A stretch of 52,476 nt of DNA, from assembly GCA_029775915.1 (NCBI GenBank), contig JARVKA010000009.1, positions 1 through 52,476 on the forward strand, in the 5' to 3' direction. The notes under the pieces were generated by a model that worked only from the letters and a program-made list of their open reading frames with translations, was not told the DNA's origin and made no database searches. The stretch is from Nitrososphaeria archaeon. Its GTDB lineage: Archaea > Thermoproteota > Nitrososphaeria > Nitrososphaerales > JANXEG01. Positions 52,417 through 52,476 of this stretch are shown piece after piece. Position numbers and translations under genes: made by a program. How positions within the stretch are numbered: the stretch's first letter is position 1; the number at the start of each line of letters is the position of its first letter.

Positions 52417-52476
52417 TGGTAGCCCGGGGCAGATTCGAACGGCCGTCACCGGCGCCAAAGGCCGGTATTCAAGGGT
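52417..52476 (-). tRNA. tRNA-Gln(UUG), 3' part, truncated by the window edge
   Basis: On the minus strand the sequence reads an anticodon stem CCGGC / GCCGG around the 7-base loop CTTTGGC, giving anticodon TTG (glutamine CAA). It is followed by a short variable loop, a T loop TTCGAAT, the acceptor strand CCGGGCT, discriminator A and an encoded CCA at 52417-52419. The D arm and 5' acceptor strand lie beyond 52476. One T-stem pair looks mismatched (C opposite T). Confidence 0.88.

Noticed and set aside
52302-52476. Plus-strand ORF running to the window end
   Set aside because: It reads through a well-formed tRNA on the opposite strand, so it is probably accidental.
1-52476. CRISPR arrays or cas genes
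   Set aside because: No regularly spaced repeats of 24-37 bp and no Cas-like proteins were seen on either strand.

Overview
This window is archaeal chromosome. It carries TATA-binding protein, topoisomerase VI A and B, aIF5B, three archaeal/eukaryotic-type ribosomal proteins (eL8/L7Ae, eS28, eL24), a RIO1 kinase, a Dim2-type KH protein, three KEOPS genes (pcc1, bud32, kae1), an archaeal-type phosphoglycolate phosphatase and a type IV prepilin peptidase. Base composition is AT-rich, many promoters are TATA boxes about 25-35 nt before the start codon (leaderless style), and several starts look like TTG or GTG. A speD-bpsA pair for branched polyamines and a TreT-type trehalose synthase suggest a thermophile. 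Gene order around L7Ae-S28e-L24e-ndk-infB and topo VI fits a Thermoproteota/TACK-like lineage, but that placement is inference.

Layout. 1-1900 is an insertion-sequence graveyard: one IS with intact terminal inverted repeats but a twice-frameshifted transposase, two further transposase tails and a scrap of a sodium:solute symporter. 2000-9999 holds proC, a duplicated membrane protein, a small unknown, TreT, nadE, a second GT4 glycosyltransferase and a large coiled-coil protein. 10081-10715 is a more GC-rich IS with perfect 18-bp ends and an 8-bp target duplication but a wrecked transposase. 10833-16156 holds a HAD phosphatase, prepilin peptidase, cupin, speD-bpsA, sfsA (3' frameshift), trmO and a thioredoxin. 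16258-24505 is a minus-strand export/surface cassette (PepSY protein, two large secreted proteins, small membrane protein, MacB-type ABC ATPase and permease) behind a membrane-anchored HTH regulator. 24598-31295 is an information-processing cluster (serS, pcc1, RecJ-like DHH, S15, RdgB, bud32, kae1) ending in an orphan RnfD/NqrB-like protein. 31453-36652 has an RNA-binding protein, a RACo-like corrinoid activator, a tiny C2H2 zinc finger protein, INO1 and topo VI A. 36660-42742 continues with topo VI B, KH, Rio1, aIF5B, NDK, L24e, S28e and L7Ae. 42997-51839 has TBP, an orphan DNA methyltransferase, an ECF-S-like protein, a beta-hydroxyacid dehydrogenase, a thioredoxin-like/permease pair and a MoxR-DUF58-membrane protein operon. 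The window ends inside a tRNA-Gln(UUG) on the minus strand.

Connections. Pcc1, Bud32 and Kae1 make t6A37 in tRNA, and TrmO, encoded 10-15 kb away, methylates t6A. SpeD makes decarboxylated SAM, the aminopropyl donor that BpsA uses for branched polyamines. The most striking unexplained signal is a GC-rich, highly foldable stretch over the 5' end of speD (12881-12991). It places the most likely ATG in a hairpin, contains two mutually exclusive hairpins and overlaps an out-of-frame ORF, so it is a candidate cis-regulatory RNA for polyamine or SAM control.
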